Shown here: piece after piece, positions 1 through 5,194 of the stretch
Layout of the letters: the number at the start of each line of letters is the position of its first letter
Position numbering within the stretch: position 1 is the first letter of the stretch
NCBI GenBank assembly: GCA_002315315.1
Contig: DCGT01000007.1
Location: 1-6,051 of the forward strand
Length of the DNA: 6,051 nt
Direction of reading: 5' to 3'
Origin: Faecalibacterium sp. UBA1771
GTDB taxonomy: Bacteria; Bacillota; Clostridia; Oscillospirales; Ruminococcaceae
Program-made: the position numbers and the translations under genes
Notes under the pieces: generated by a model
Seen by the model: only the letters and a program-made list of their open reading frames with translations
Databases searched by the model: none
What the model was told of the DNA's origin: nothing

Positions 1-56
1 CTTTTACCTTTAACATCACCTATATTTGCCCCTGATTTTCAATGTATCGCAAAGCC

Positions 57-85
57 TTGACAGAACATACTGCCGAGCTTATACT
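57..85 (+). promoter_or_regulatory. Near-consensus sigma-A promoter
   Basis: A perfect -35 box TTGACA (57-62) is followed after exactly 17 bp by TATACT (80-85), one mismatch from TATAAT, with A/T-rich sequence downstream. Transcription would start at about 92, just before the reading frames at 101-449. Positions 1-56 contain nothing I can name; a short minus-strand reading (KALRYIENQGQI then stop) is too short to interpret. This is one of the best promoter matches in the window, notable because only small or broken ORFs lie behind it. Confidence 0.7.
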
Positions 86-100
86 ATAAATATAACTTAA

Positions 101-283
101 TACTGTGAAGATGCCACGCAGATACTTGACCGGTATCTGCGTTATTATTTTCATAACTCAAAGGATGATGCGCAGAACAAACGGATCAGACACTCAAGAC
201 ACCTGCCCTCGGCTGCAGAGGGGACAAGCGCAGCGGAATACTTTTCGGAGGTGTACCTTGAGCAGGCGAAAGAAGCTCATTAA
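101..283 (+). pseudogene. Broken protein-like reading frame, unknown family
   Basis: From the stop at 98-100 to TAA at 281-283 this frame reads as a hydrophilic, helix-prone peptide of 60 residues (begins YCEDATQILDRYLRYYFHNS, ends EYFSEVYLEQAKEAH). It has no ATG, GTG or TTG start at its beginning, so it looks like a piece of a larger gene that has lost its front. The frame that opens with GTG at 105 translates the same DNA into an Arg/Cys-rich string with no protein character, so I prefer this frame. The last 26 bases overlap the start of the ORF at 258-449. I do not recognise the family. It may be a mobile-element remnant, judged only from its neighbour and from the nearby tRNA gene; it may also be a chance open frame. 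Confidence 0.35.
116..142 (+). promoter_or_regulatory. Perfect 10-bp hairpin followed by T-rich run (possible attenuator)
   Basis: ACGCAGATAC (116-125) and GTATCTGCGT (133-142) are perfect inverted repeats with a 7-base loop. The following bases are T-rich (TATTATTTT, 143-151). It lies about 25 bases after the predicted transcription start of the promoter at 57-85, where an attenuator or an early terminator would sit. The stem is only about half GC and the T run is interrupted, so a terminating function is uncertain. It also falls inside the broken frame 101-283. Confidence 0.4.
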
Positions 284-449
284 TCACAGTGGCATCCCAC
301 AGCATAAAATCGAAAACATCGCAAGAGTCCTTCTTCCGGACATCCTTGCCTTTTACGAGAGCGATGAAGGGCAGAGGGAGTTTGCCGAATGGAAGGCACA
401 GCGTGATGCAGCAAAGACTGACGACAACAAGGCTGAGAAAATCGCCTGA
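258..449 (+). CDS. Small hydrophilic protein, mobile-element-like (63 aa)
   Basis: I chose the TTG at 258 as start because GGAGG at 247-251 sits six bases upstream; the upstream extension in the same frame (from GTG 105) is not protein-like. The product has a basic start (SRRKK), then a conserved-looking core at residues 16-46 (HKIENIARVLLPDILAFYES, then DEGQREFAEWKAQ) and a charged Lys/Asp/Glu tail. The core resembles short uncharacterised proteins that I associate with integrative elements of gut Firmicutes ('IAR..LP.I..FYES.EGQREF..WK'); this is recalled resemblance, not a search result. There is no signal peptide or membrane segment, and no function can be assigned. It could be an intact small gene, or the end of a larger gene whose front is the adjacent frame 101-283, split by a frameshift. 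Confidence 0.5.
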   Translation: MSRRKKLINHSGIPQHKIENIARVLLPDILAFYESDEGQREFAEWKAQRDAAKTDDNKAEKIA

Positions 450-493
450 TGAACTATGACACCACAGAGCATTTGCTCCTGTAAAAACACAGC

Positions 494-522
494 AAAGGGG
501 ACGGCACTCAGCCGTCCCCTTT
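494..522. terminator. GC-rich 12-bp hairpin, likely terminator
   Basis: AAAGGGGACGGC (494-505) pairs perfectly with GCCGTCCCCTTT (511-522) around the loop ACTCA. It lies 44 bases after the stop of the ORF at 258-449. The A/T flanks give only three T residues after the stem on the plus strand. On the minus strand TTT is followed after a few bases by a TTTTT run. The fold is very stable, but the T-tract is short on either strand, so direction is not settled. Bases 523-560 contain no recognisable feature. Confidence 0.6.
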
Positions 523-564
523 ACGCGTCTATGTTGCTGCAATTAGAGCGGTTGCTCCATCAAT

Positions 565-660
565 TTATGCTTTCTTCGGTTTCCTCGGTCCTCTCGGTTT
601 GGAGGTCGGACGTTTTACGACACCGTTTCTGAAATGCGTATCTTCAAATTTCTCGAAATA
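565..660 (-). other. Short basic-tail reading frame, no start (possible gene remnant)
   Basis: On the minus strand the DNA after the tRNA-Leu terminator reads as a peptide ending in a Lys/Arg/Pro-rich tail (HFRNGVVKRPTSKPRGPRKP, then KKA and TAA at 565-567). The frame stays open rightward only by running through the terminator and antisense through the tRNA gene, and has no start codon of its own between them. The biased basic C-terminus looks more protein-like than random, so it may be the tail of a gene cut off by an insertion or deletion at the tRNA. I do not recognise it, and chance is a real alternative. Confidence 0.2.
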
Positions 661-717
661 AACAAATAATCCGAACCCGTCTCCTATCAGGAAAACTTGG
701 TTCGGATTATTCTTGTT
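661..717 (-). terminator. Terminator of the tRNA-Leu transcript
   Basis: AATAATCCGAACC (665-677) is the perfect 13-bp inverted complement of GGTTCGGATTATT (699-711). The outer AACAA (661-665) and TTGTT (713-717) can pair as well, sharing base 665 with the first stem. The large loop holds its own small hairpin (TCCT-ATC-AGGA, 682-692). Read on the minus strand, the stem begins right after the tRNA's CCA and is followed by a T-rich run (TTTGTTTATTTC). Its position and T-tract fit an intrinsic terminator for the single-tRNA transcript. Confidence 0.75.
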
Positions 718-804
718 TGGTGCGGATAAGAGGACTTGAACCTCCACGAAGTTGCCCCCACTAGAACCTGAATCTAGCGCGTCTGCCAATTCCGCCATAT
801 CCGC
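718..804 (-). tRNA. tRNA-Leu (anticodon CAG)
   Basis: An 87-nt class II tRNA including an encoded CCA. The acceptor stem GCGGATA pairs with TATCCGC, with discriminator A as expected for leucine. The anticodon stem CTAGA/TCTAG encloses the loop TTCAGGT, giving anticodon CAG (decodes CUG) with G at position 37. A long variable arm of about 15 nt that can form a short stem follows, then the T arm GGAGG/CCTCT with loop TTCAAGT. The D arm carries the usual TTGGCAGAC-type sequence. It has its own promoter upstream and a hairpin terminator immediately after CCA. The antisense peptide containing MAELADALDSGSSGG is the well-known false translation of such genes and should not be annotated. Confidence 0.97.
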
Positions 805-832
805 ATTTGCCGTGCATCTCTGCAACAAAGGA

Positions 833-861
833 ATAATACCACAGATATGGCAGTTTGTCAA
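833..861 (-). promoter_or_regulatory. Promoter of tRNA-Leu
   Basis: On the minus strand a perfect TTGACA (856-861) is separated by 17 bp from TATTAT (833-838), which is preceded by TGG, an extended -10 arrangement. The start would fall near 826, leaving a 5' leader of roughly 22 bases before the mature tRNA end at 804. This is the strongest promoter in the window, as suits a stable RNA. The peptidase gene ends only 50 bp upstream with no clear terminator of its own, so some read-through into the tRNA is possible. Confidence 0.85.
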
Positions 862-910
862 CAATTATTTTGAATATAATCCGGGAATTAACAGTTTCTG
901 ATTTTTACAT

Positions 911-2677
911 TTATGCGGCCTTTGCGCCGGTCAATTCGCCTATTCTGCGGCTGAAATAGTCTGCAGCGTCTGATACATCCTGCTCATCGGTAATGTACCA
1001 CAGATTGTATTCGTCGCAGAAATCCTCATAGCTGCCGTCATATACTGTTGTTTTAAGAATGTCGAGATACAGCTCGCATCCGCGTTGATTGTCGTTTACG
1101 TAGATTTTTGCAACACTCTGTGATGCGAGACCGGCAACTGCATAGCTGATATAATAGAACGGCGTTGAATAGATGTGGGGAATATCGCTCCACGCACAGC
1201 CCTCGAGCCAATCATCGACGCCGTAGCTTTTCTGTATGCGTGCATATTCGGCATTAAGTGTATCAGTATCGGCTTCGGGGTTGTTATAGGCATAGCATTC
1301 GAATTCGTCAACAGCGCAGGCAGAGCAGATTACATACAAGCTGTTGTAAAGCTGGTATCTGATACCCTGCTTTGCGTCGTAATTTCCTATTATGTCGTAT
1401 AAACCGTTGACCATAATGTTCTCGAGAGATGTGGACTGTGTTTCCGAAATATCAAGGTCGAACACAACGGTAAGTGAATCGTTATACGGAGCCAATACGA
1501 AATTGGAATAATGTCCGATTTCGTGACAGATGTTGGTATAATCCACCGTTGCATTGTAGCCGAGACTGTAAATATATGCAGAGTCGTAGTCGGGAAGCGA
1601 GCAGGCAAATGAGCCTACATATCCGTTTGCGCTGTAATTATCGTTATACAGGTTGTGTTCGTCGATGTAATCTACAATATCGACAATCTCGGGCATATAA
1701 ACAGCAAGCTCCTGCCTGCATATTTCGAGAAGCTCATCGAAATCATCATAGAAAAAATCGGGTGAGTAGGAAAACTGACCGCTCCCGTTGATTTCTTCGA
1801 TAACGGGAACAATGTATTCTTTTATATATTCGCGGTATTTCTCTATGTCCTCGCTGTCATAGCCTCTGCCATAGGTGTTTTCATAGCAGTAATCGTGATA
1901 ATTGTCGTAGCCCATTTCGGTGGCAAGCTCGTTGCGTACTCCGACCAGTTTCATATAAATTACGCTTAATACTGCGTTTGATTTCCGCATTATTTTATAA
2001 TATAAATCGTAGTATTCGCTGTTACTGAGGGTATTGTCATAGTATAAATCATTCAGCGTCCAATCTTTTCCCGCATAATTGACCGAGTATTGCTCGGCTG
2101 AGGCAGTATAGTATTCGGTCAATAGCTCCGATTCCTGCTTCATCAGCTCCTTAGCACGCTCGCTCAGAGGCTCGTATGACGGCAGATAAATACTGTCATA
2201 GTATTCCATCGACTCGGCAAGCTCTTCTCCGTACTCTCCGTCGCATACTGTTGCTATTGCCTCGCACAGACTGTCGTAGGCATCGGTAGCGTTTACCGTG
2301 TCGATCTCGTATCTGTCCGACCAATAGCTGTCGCTCATGTTGCAGTACGTCATTATGTTGGAATATGTCAGAAGAGTGTAGATATGCTTAATCTCGCTTA
2401 CCGAATAGTTATACAGCTCAATAAGACGATCGGCACTGTCGGCGGCGGCAAACAGCTCTACCAGCGTGTCGATGCGCTTCATATTGTATTTTTCATATAC
2501 AAAATCATCGAAATCATCAAGTGCCGAAACGGTATACGGCTCAAAATCAGGCAGACTGACGCCGGAGTCGTTTTTTTCGGGTTCGGCAATATCCTCGACA
2601 ATACCGTGAGGGATATATTGACACCCGTTCAGAAATAAAACCGCGATGCAAAGCAGTAATGCAGTTATTTTTTTCAT
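911..2677 (-). CDS. Secreted lipoprotein oligoendopeptidase, peptidase family M3
   Basis: A 588-aa predicted zinc metallopeptidase of the M3 (oligoendopeptidase F/thimet) type, which cleaves short peptides. The N-terminus is a lipoprotein signal: KK at 2-3, a hydrophobic core, and lipobox LNGC (16-19), so Cys19 would be lipidated and the enzyme anchored outside the membrane. The zinc motif HEIGH is at 385-389, with His385 and His389 as ligands and Glu386 catalytic. Glu412 in SETQSTSLE is the probable third ligand, matching the E..ST..E helix of PepF. The downstream segment IPHIYSTPFYYISYA (499-513) matches the PepF 'H.Y..PFY.Y.YA' substrate-site region. Length is near the family norm of about 600. 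The mature part is very rich in Tyr (about 70, 12%) and acidic residues, and has many Cys. Start ATG 2675-2677 is preceded by GAGG (2683-2686) five bases away. No clear hairpin follows the stop. Substrate and physiological role cannot be read from the sequence. Confidence 0.9.
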   Translation of the reverse strand: MKKITALLLCIAVLFLNGCQYIPHGIVEDIAEPEKNDSGVSLPDFEPYTVSALDDFDDFVYEKYNMKRIDTLVELFAAADSADRLIELYNYSVSEIKHIYTLLTYSNIMTYCNMSDSYWSDRYEIDTVNATDAYDSLCEAIATVCDGEYGEELAESMEYYDSIYLPSYEPLSERAKELMKQESELLTEYYTASAEQYSVNYAGKDWTLNDLYYDNTLSNSEYYDLYYKIMRKSNAVLSVIYMKLVGVRNELATEMGYDNYHDYCYENTYGRGYDSEDIEKYREYIKEYIVPVIEEINGSGQFSYSPDFFYDDFDELLEICRQELAVYMPEIVDIVDYIDEHNLYNDNYSANGYVGSFACSLPDYDSAYIYSLGYNATVDYTNICHEIGHYSNFVLAPYNDSLTVVFDLDISETQSTSLENIMVNGLYDIIGNYDAKQGIRYQLYNSLYVICSACAVDEFECYAYNNPEADTDTLNAEYARIQKSYGVDDWLEGCAWSDIPHIYSTPFYYISYAVAGLASQSVAKIYVNDNQRGCELYLDILKTTVYDGSYEDFCDEYNLWYITDEQDVSDAADYFSRRIGELTGAKAA

Positions 2678-2708
2678 AAATACCTCTGTATCAAATAGTC
2701 TTTTTTGT

Positions 2709-2738
2709 ATTTTAACATATCGGCGGCAAGCTTTTCAA
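2709..2738 (-). promoter_or_regulatory. Promoter of the M3 lipoprotein gene
   Basis: On the minus strand TTGAAA (2733-2738) and TAAAAT (2709-2714) are spaced by 18 bp, each one mismatch from consensus, with TGT directly before the -10 (extended -10). Transcription would start near 2702, about 25 bases before the start codon. Confidence 0.6.
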
Positions 2739-2741
2739 TGA

Positions 2742-2751
2742 CGGTAAACCG
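2742..2751. promoter_or_regulatory. Short palindrome between divergent promoters (possible operator)
   Basis: CGGT-AA-ACCG is a perfect inverted repeat lying between the two outward-facing -35 boxes (inner edges at 2738 and 2765). A regulator bound there could affect the peptidase gene and the plus-strand operon together. It is only 4 bp per arm, so chance is a serious alternative. Confidence 0.25.
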
Positions 2752-2764
2752 CAAAATGTTCGAT

Positions 2765-2793
2765 TTGAAATAACCTATGTCTTATGTTATTAT
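2765..2793 (+). promoter_or_regulatory. Promoter of the TSCPD-3TM-AbrB operon
   Basis: TTGAAA (2765-2770) and TATTAT (2788-2793) are 17 bp apart, and TGT precedes the -10, giving an extended -10. The start would be near 2800, leaving a short A-rich leader of about 23 bases before ATG 2823. That leaves no room for a riboswitch. Confidence 0.65.
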
Positions 2794-2822
2794 TTAAATA
2801 AAAATAAAAAAGGAACGATATT

Positions 2823-3077
2823 ATGAAAGAACATTTTGATGTGAGACCGAAGGGCGTGTGCTCGACAAAAATTTCATTCGATGTCGAGGACGGTGTTGTC
2901 AGTCACATCATATTTACCGGCGGGTGTAACGGAAACTTAAAGATGATTTCCAAGCTTCTTGAGGGCAAGACCGCCGATTTTATCATTGACAACTGCTCCG
3001 GCAATACCTGCGGATTTAAAAATACATCGTGTGCCGACCAGCTTGCCAAGTGCGTAGCCGAGGTTGTCGGCAGATAA
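2823..3077 (+). CDS. TSCPD-domain protein, TIGR03905 type (84 aa)
   Basis: A small soluble protein that is almost entirely one TSCPD domain. The family landmarks appear in order: KGVCS (10-14), FTGGCNGNL (31-39), a Cys-Gly at 63-64, and TSCADQLAKC (68-77). This order and length match the TIGR03905 family common in Clostridia. The domain is related to the Cys-bearing C-terminal segment of some vitamin-B12-dependent ribonucleotide reductases, but the stand-alone protein has no established function. Cys13, 35, 63 and 70 are the family cysteines and could bind metal (inference); Cys58 and Cys77 are additional. The usual TSCPDQ is TSCADQ here. Start ATG has AGGA (2811-2814) eight bases upstream. 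It is the first gene of an operon; the next start is nine bases after its stop. Confidence 0.9.
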   Translation: MKEHFDVRPKGVCSTKISFDVEDGVVSHIIFTGGCNGNLKMISKLLEGKTADFIIDNCSGNTCGFKNTSCADQLAKCVAEVVGR

Positions 3078-3086
3078 GGAAGGAAT

Positions 3087-3410
3087 ATGAGTAAAAAAGT
3101 GTATGACCAATCGGAGAAACCGACAAGGAAAGAGATAGCAATCGGCATTGTTCTTGTTATTATGGCAATTGTGATGCTTTTGGCGGATATCGTTGTATTG
3201 CCGCAGCAGGTAATCGTTCAAATCGGAATTAACGCTCTCCCGAGCGGGTATATGCCCAAATATCTCGTAGTAGCAATAACTTTTATTGTTTCCTTTATCG
3301 GCGGCTTAATGTATATTTTCTGCACCGGGGCAGAAAAACACAGATTTTTATCCCTGTCATTAATCGGTATAGCTGTTTCTCTCATTTCACTTATCTTCTC
3401 GGTTAGTTGA
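3087..3410 (+). CDS. Small membrane protein with three predicted TM segments, unknown family
   Basis: A 107-aa protein I do not recognise. A basic hydrophilic N-terminus (residues 1-15, many Lys) precedes hydrophobic segments at about 16-37, 58-79 and 87-105; the first to second loop carries PSGYMPKY (52-59). The C-terminus ends inside or directly after the last segment. There is no signal-peptidase or lipobox motif and no catalytic motif. Start ATG 3087 follows GGAAGGA (3078-3084), and the gene lies nine bases after the TSCPD gene. Its stop at 3408-3410 is almost abutting the start of the AbrB-family gene, so the three are very likely translated from one message. By position it could be an accessory subunit of the AbrB protein, loosely reminiscent of small subunits in tricarboxylate transporters (TctB), but I see no sequence support for that family. 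Confidence 0.85.
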   Translation: MSKKVYDQSEKPTRKEIAIGIVLVIMAIVMLLADIVVLPQQVIVQIGINALPSGYMPKYLVVAITFIVSFIGGLMYIFCTGAEKHRFLSLSLIGIAVSLISLIFSVS

Positions 3411-3411
3411 C

Positions 3412-3417
3412 GGAGGG
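3412..3417 (+). promoter_or_regulatory. Ribosome binding site that decides the AbrB-family start
   Basis: GGAGGG at 3412-3417 is seven bases before GTG 3425, a normal spacing. The in-frame ATG at 3419 is only one base from it, and TTG 3407 lies upstream of it, so neither would be served by this site. ATG 3431 is 13 bases away, longer than usual. GTG 3425 is therefore the best start. Confidence 0.7.
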
Positions 3418-3424
3418 AATGACT

Positions 3425-4489
3425 GTGAGTATGGCATTCAGAATGATTCTCACATTTGTTATCGGCGGTGCGTTCGGTTTGCTGCTTATGAAGCTGAAGG
3501 TTCCGAGCGGGCTTATGATAGGCGCAATGCTGGCTGTTGCGAGTTTTAACGTTATCACTAATATGGCATATATGCACCCTTATGCCAAGCTTGCGGCTCA
3601 GATGATAGCCGGCGCATTTATCGCCTGCTCCATTACCAAGGAGGAGCTGTTGCTTATGCGCCATGCAGTTAAACCGGCTCTGATAATGGTTACAGGTCTG
3701 TTTATCATAAATATATTTATTGCTTTCGGTATTCGATATACTACCGGTCTTGACTGGGTAACCTGCTTTTTCTGCGCTGTTCCGGGCGGTGTGAGCGATA
3801 TGCCCATTATAGCAGGTGAGCTTGGCGGAAATGCCGCCAATGTTGCGGTTTGTCAGTTTGCGAGAATTTTGGCGTCTCTTGCCGTGTTCCCGTCGCTTGT
3901 TATGCTGTTTACCAAGGACGAGGATTTGTCAAAATACGAAATAGTCAGTGCTTCATCCGGCAATAGCGGTGCAAAAAAAGGCGTAAAGGAAACACTTATG
4001 ACCTCTGCGGTTGCACTCGGCTTCGGTGTCGCCGGCAAGCTTATCGGTATGCCGGCGGGAACTCTTCTGTTTGCGCTTATAGGTGTGACACTGCTCAATC
4101 TTGTCTTTGATAAGGCTTATATGCCCAAGTGGATGCGTCGTGTCGCTCAGATTATGTCTGGTGCTTACATCGGCTGCTCCGTGAATAAGGCTGAGATTTT
4201 GGATTTCCAACGTCTGTTTGTTCCTATTGTAATTTCAATCGGCGGGCTTGCGGTTGCCTGTGTTGTTTTGGGACTTATCGTACATAACAAATGCGGCAAG
4301 AGTCTGCGTGAGTCACTCCTTATTTCTACTCCGGCGGGAGCCAGTGAAATGGCATTTATTTCCGCCGATATGGGAGTAGGAAGTGCCGATGTTTCCGTTG
4401 TTCAGATAATGCGGTTAATTGTGGTTGTTTCGCTGTATCCTCAGCTTATCAGACTGCTTATTGCATTTCTCGAATCGGTAGGTCTTTAA
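3425..4489 (+). CDS. AbrB-family (PF05145) polytopic membrane protein, putative transporter
   Basis: With the GTG start the product is 354 aa, the usual length for this family. It is highly hydrophobic with many membrane segments and has the family's internal duplication (TIGR03082): QMIAGAFIACSITKEEL (59-75) repeats as QIMSGAYIGCSVNKAEI (242-258), and AVPGGVSDMPIIAGELG (118-134) repeats as TPAGASEMAFISADMGV (302-318), an offset of about 184 residues. A soluble linker of about 25 residues (163-188) separates the halves. The family is often labelled 'AbrB transcriptional regulator' or 'ammonia monooxygenase'; both names are misleading, as it is an inner-membrane protein with no DNA-binding AbrB fold. 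Members are thought to act as transporters; the substrate here is unknown. It is the last gene of the three-gene operon, and no terminator is visible in the 87 bp after it. Confidence 0.9.
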   Translation: MSMAFRMILTFVIGGAFGLLLMKLKVPSGLMIGAMLAVASFNVITNMAYMHPYAKLAAQMIAGAFIACSITKEELLLMRHAVKPALIMVTGLFIINIFIAFGIRYTTGLDWVTCFFCAVPGGVSDMPIIAGELGGNAANVAVCQFARILASLAVFPSLVMLFTKDEDLSKYEIVSASSGNSGAKKGVKETLMTSAVALGFGVAGKLIGMPAGTLLFALIGVTLLNLVFDKAYMPKWMRRVAQIMSGAYIGCSVNKAEILDFQRLFVPIVISIGGLAVACVVLGLIVHNKCGKSLRESLLISTPAGASEMAFISADMGVGSADVSVVQIMRLIVVVSLYPQLIRLLIAFLESVGL

Positions 4490-4576
4490 TACAAATCAAT
4501 ATGAAAGTTCTGTTACTTATGCCGAGCAGTGCTGAGTTGATAATACGATATTCAAATGCTACATGGAGGTTAGGCT

Positions 4577-5065
4577 GTGAGTATTATTATCAGAAAATAT
4601 CGCAGGGGAGATGAGACGGCAATATCGGAGCTTGTATGTCGCACTCTTGTCGAGAGCAACAGTAAGGATTATCCCTCCGATTATATTGAAAATGCCGTTG
4701 CCGAACATTCGCCCGAACAGATTTCAAAGAATATCGCCGACGCTCATTGCTATGCTGTATGCGACGGTGAAAAGATTGTCGGCACCGGCTCGATAACCGG
4801 CTATTGGGGCAGTACGGTAGAGAGTTACTTGATGACGATTTTCGTTCTGCCGGAATATCAGGGACACGGGATAGGTACAAGGATTATCGAAACACTTGAA
4901 TCAGACGAATATTTTAAGCGTGCATATCGAACAGAGGTTGCCGCCTCGATTACCGCTGAGAGATTTTACAGAAAGCTTGGCTATGAGCCGAAAAACGGAA
5001 TACGCTCTGTCGATGAGTTCGGCACAATTCGCTTAGAAAAATTTATCGGAGATTTTAAAAGGTAA
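4577..5065 (+). CDS. GNAT-family N-acetyltransferase (162 aa)
   Basis: A single-domain acetyl-CoA-dependent acyltransferase. Motif A is clear: strand FVLPEY (89-94) followed by the pyrophosphate loop QGHGIGT (95-101) and helix. Motif B follows as VAASITAERFYRKLGYEP (121-138), with Tyr131 in the position of the usual general acid. The N-terminal IIIRKYRRGDETAISELV (3-20) is the typical GNAT opening, and the length is typical. The substrate cannot be inferred; such small members modify amines on metabolites, peptides or drugs. Start GTG 4577 is supported by GGAGG (4565-4569) seven bases upstream. The gene follows the AbrB-family gene by 87 bp without a visible terminator or a convincing promoter between them, so it may be co-transcribed. 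It converges on the aldolase gene; bases 5066-5150 hold nothing recognisable. Confidence 0.92.
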   Translation: MSIIIRKYRRGDETAISELVCRTLVESNSKDYPSDYIENAVAEHSPEQISKNIADAHCYAVCDGEKIVGTGSITGYWGSTVESYLMTIFVLPEYQGHGIGTRIIETLESDEYFKRAYRTEVAASITAERFYRKLGYEPKNGIRSVDEFGTIRLEKFIGDFKR

Positions 5066-5150
5066 ACAGTCTCGCCGACAGGTATATTCGTAACGGCAGG
5101 ATATGATTATCGGTCGCGCACCAATTCATAATATCAATCAAAGAAGTAAA

Positions 5151-5176
5151 AAGGGACTGTCGTAGGACAGTCCCTT
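5151..5176 (-). terminator. Intrinsic terminator of the aldolase gene
   Basis: AAGGGACTGTC (5151-5161) and GACAGTCCCTT (5166-5176) form a perfect 11-bp stem with a four-base loop. On the minus strand the stem runs into TTTACTTCTTT, extending the final TT to five T residues, the classic T-tract. It lies 18 bp after the aldolase stop. On the plus strand the stem is followed by GAATTATG, so it is unlikely to be an efficient terminator for the acetyltransferase gene. Confidence 0.9.
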
Positions 5177-5194
5177 GAATTATGCAATTATCTA

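Noticed and set aside
186..542. 118-aa minus-strand ORF
   Set aside because: Cys-rich, low-plausibility translation antisense to the 258-449 ORF and the hairpin at 494-522; no ribosome site or recognisable motif.
565..864. 99-aa minus-strand ORF containing MAELADALDSGSSGG
   Set aside because: Its central part is the false translation of the tRNA-Leu gene, and the rest runs through the tRNA promoter and terminator. Only the C-terminal tail is kept, as a weak remnant.
1175..1791. Plus-strand ORFs of 75 and 105 aa
   Set aside because: Both lie antisense inside the M3 peptidase gene, whose motifs and uninterrupted frame are clear.
2794..2822. Riboswitch or leader RNA upstream of the operon
   Set aside because: The predicted 5' leader is only about 23 A-rich bases, too short for a structured element.
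3087..3410. TctB-like small subunit of a tripartite tricarboxylate transporter
   Set aside because: It is shorter, has three rather than four predicted membrane segments, and neither TctA nor TctC genes are present in the window.
3218..3664. 148-aa minus-strand ORF
   Set aside because: Antisense to the 107-aa membrane protein and the AbrB-family gene; His/Gln/Lys-rich composition is typical of a shadow of hydrophobic-coding DNA.
3425..4489. AbrB transition-state transcriptional regulator or ammonia monooxygenase
   Set aside because: Common database labels for PF05145, but the protein is a duplicated polytopic membrane protein with no DNA-binding or copper-enzyme motifs.
4501..4614. 37-codon plus-strand ORF beginning MKVLLLMPSS between the AbrB-family and acetyltransferase genes
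   Set aside because: The start looks protein-like, but no Shine-Dalgarno precedes it and it runs out of frame into the acetyltransferase gene, whose own GGAGG-GTG start is convincing.
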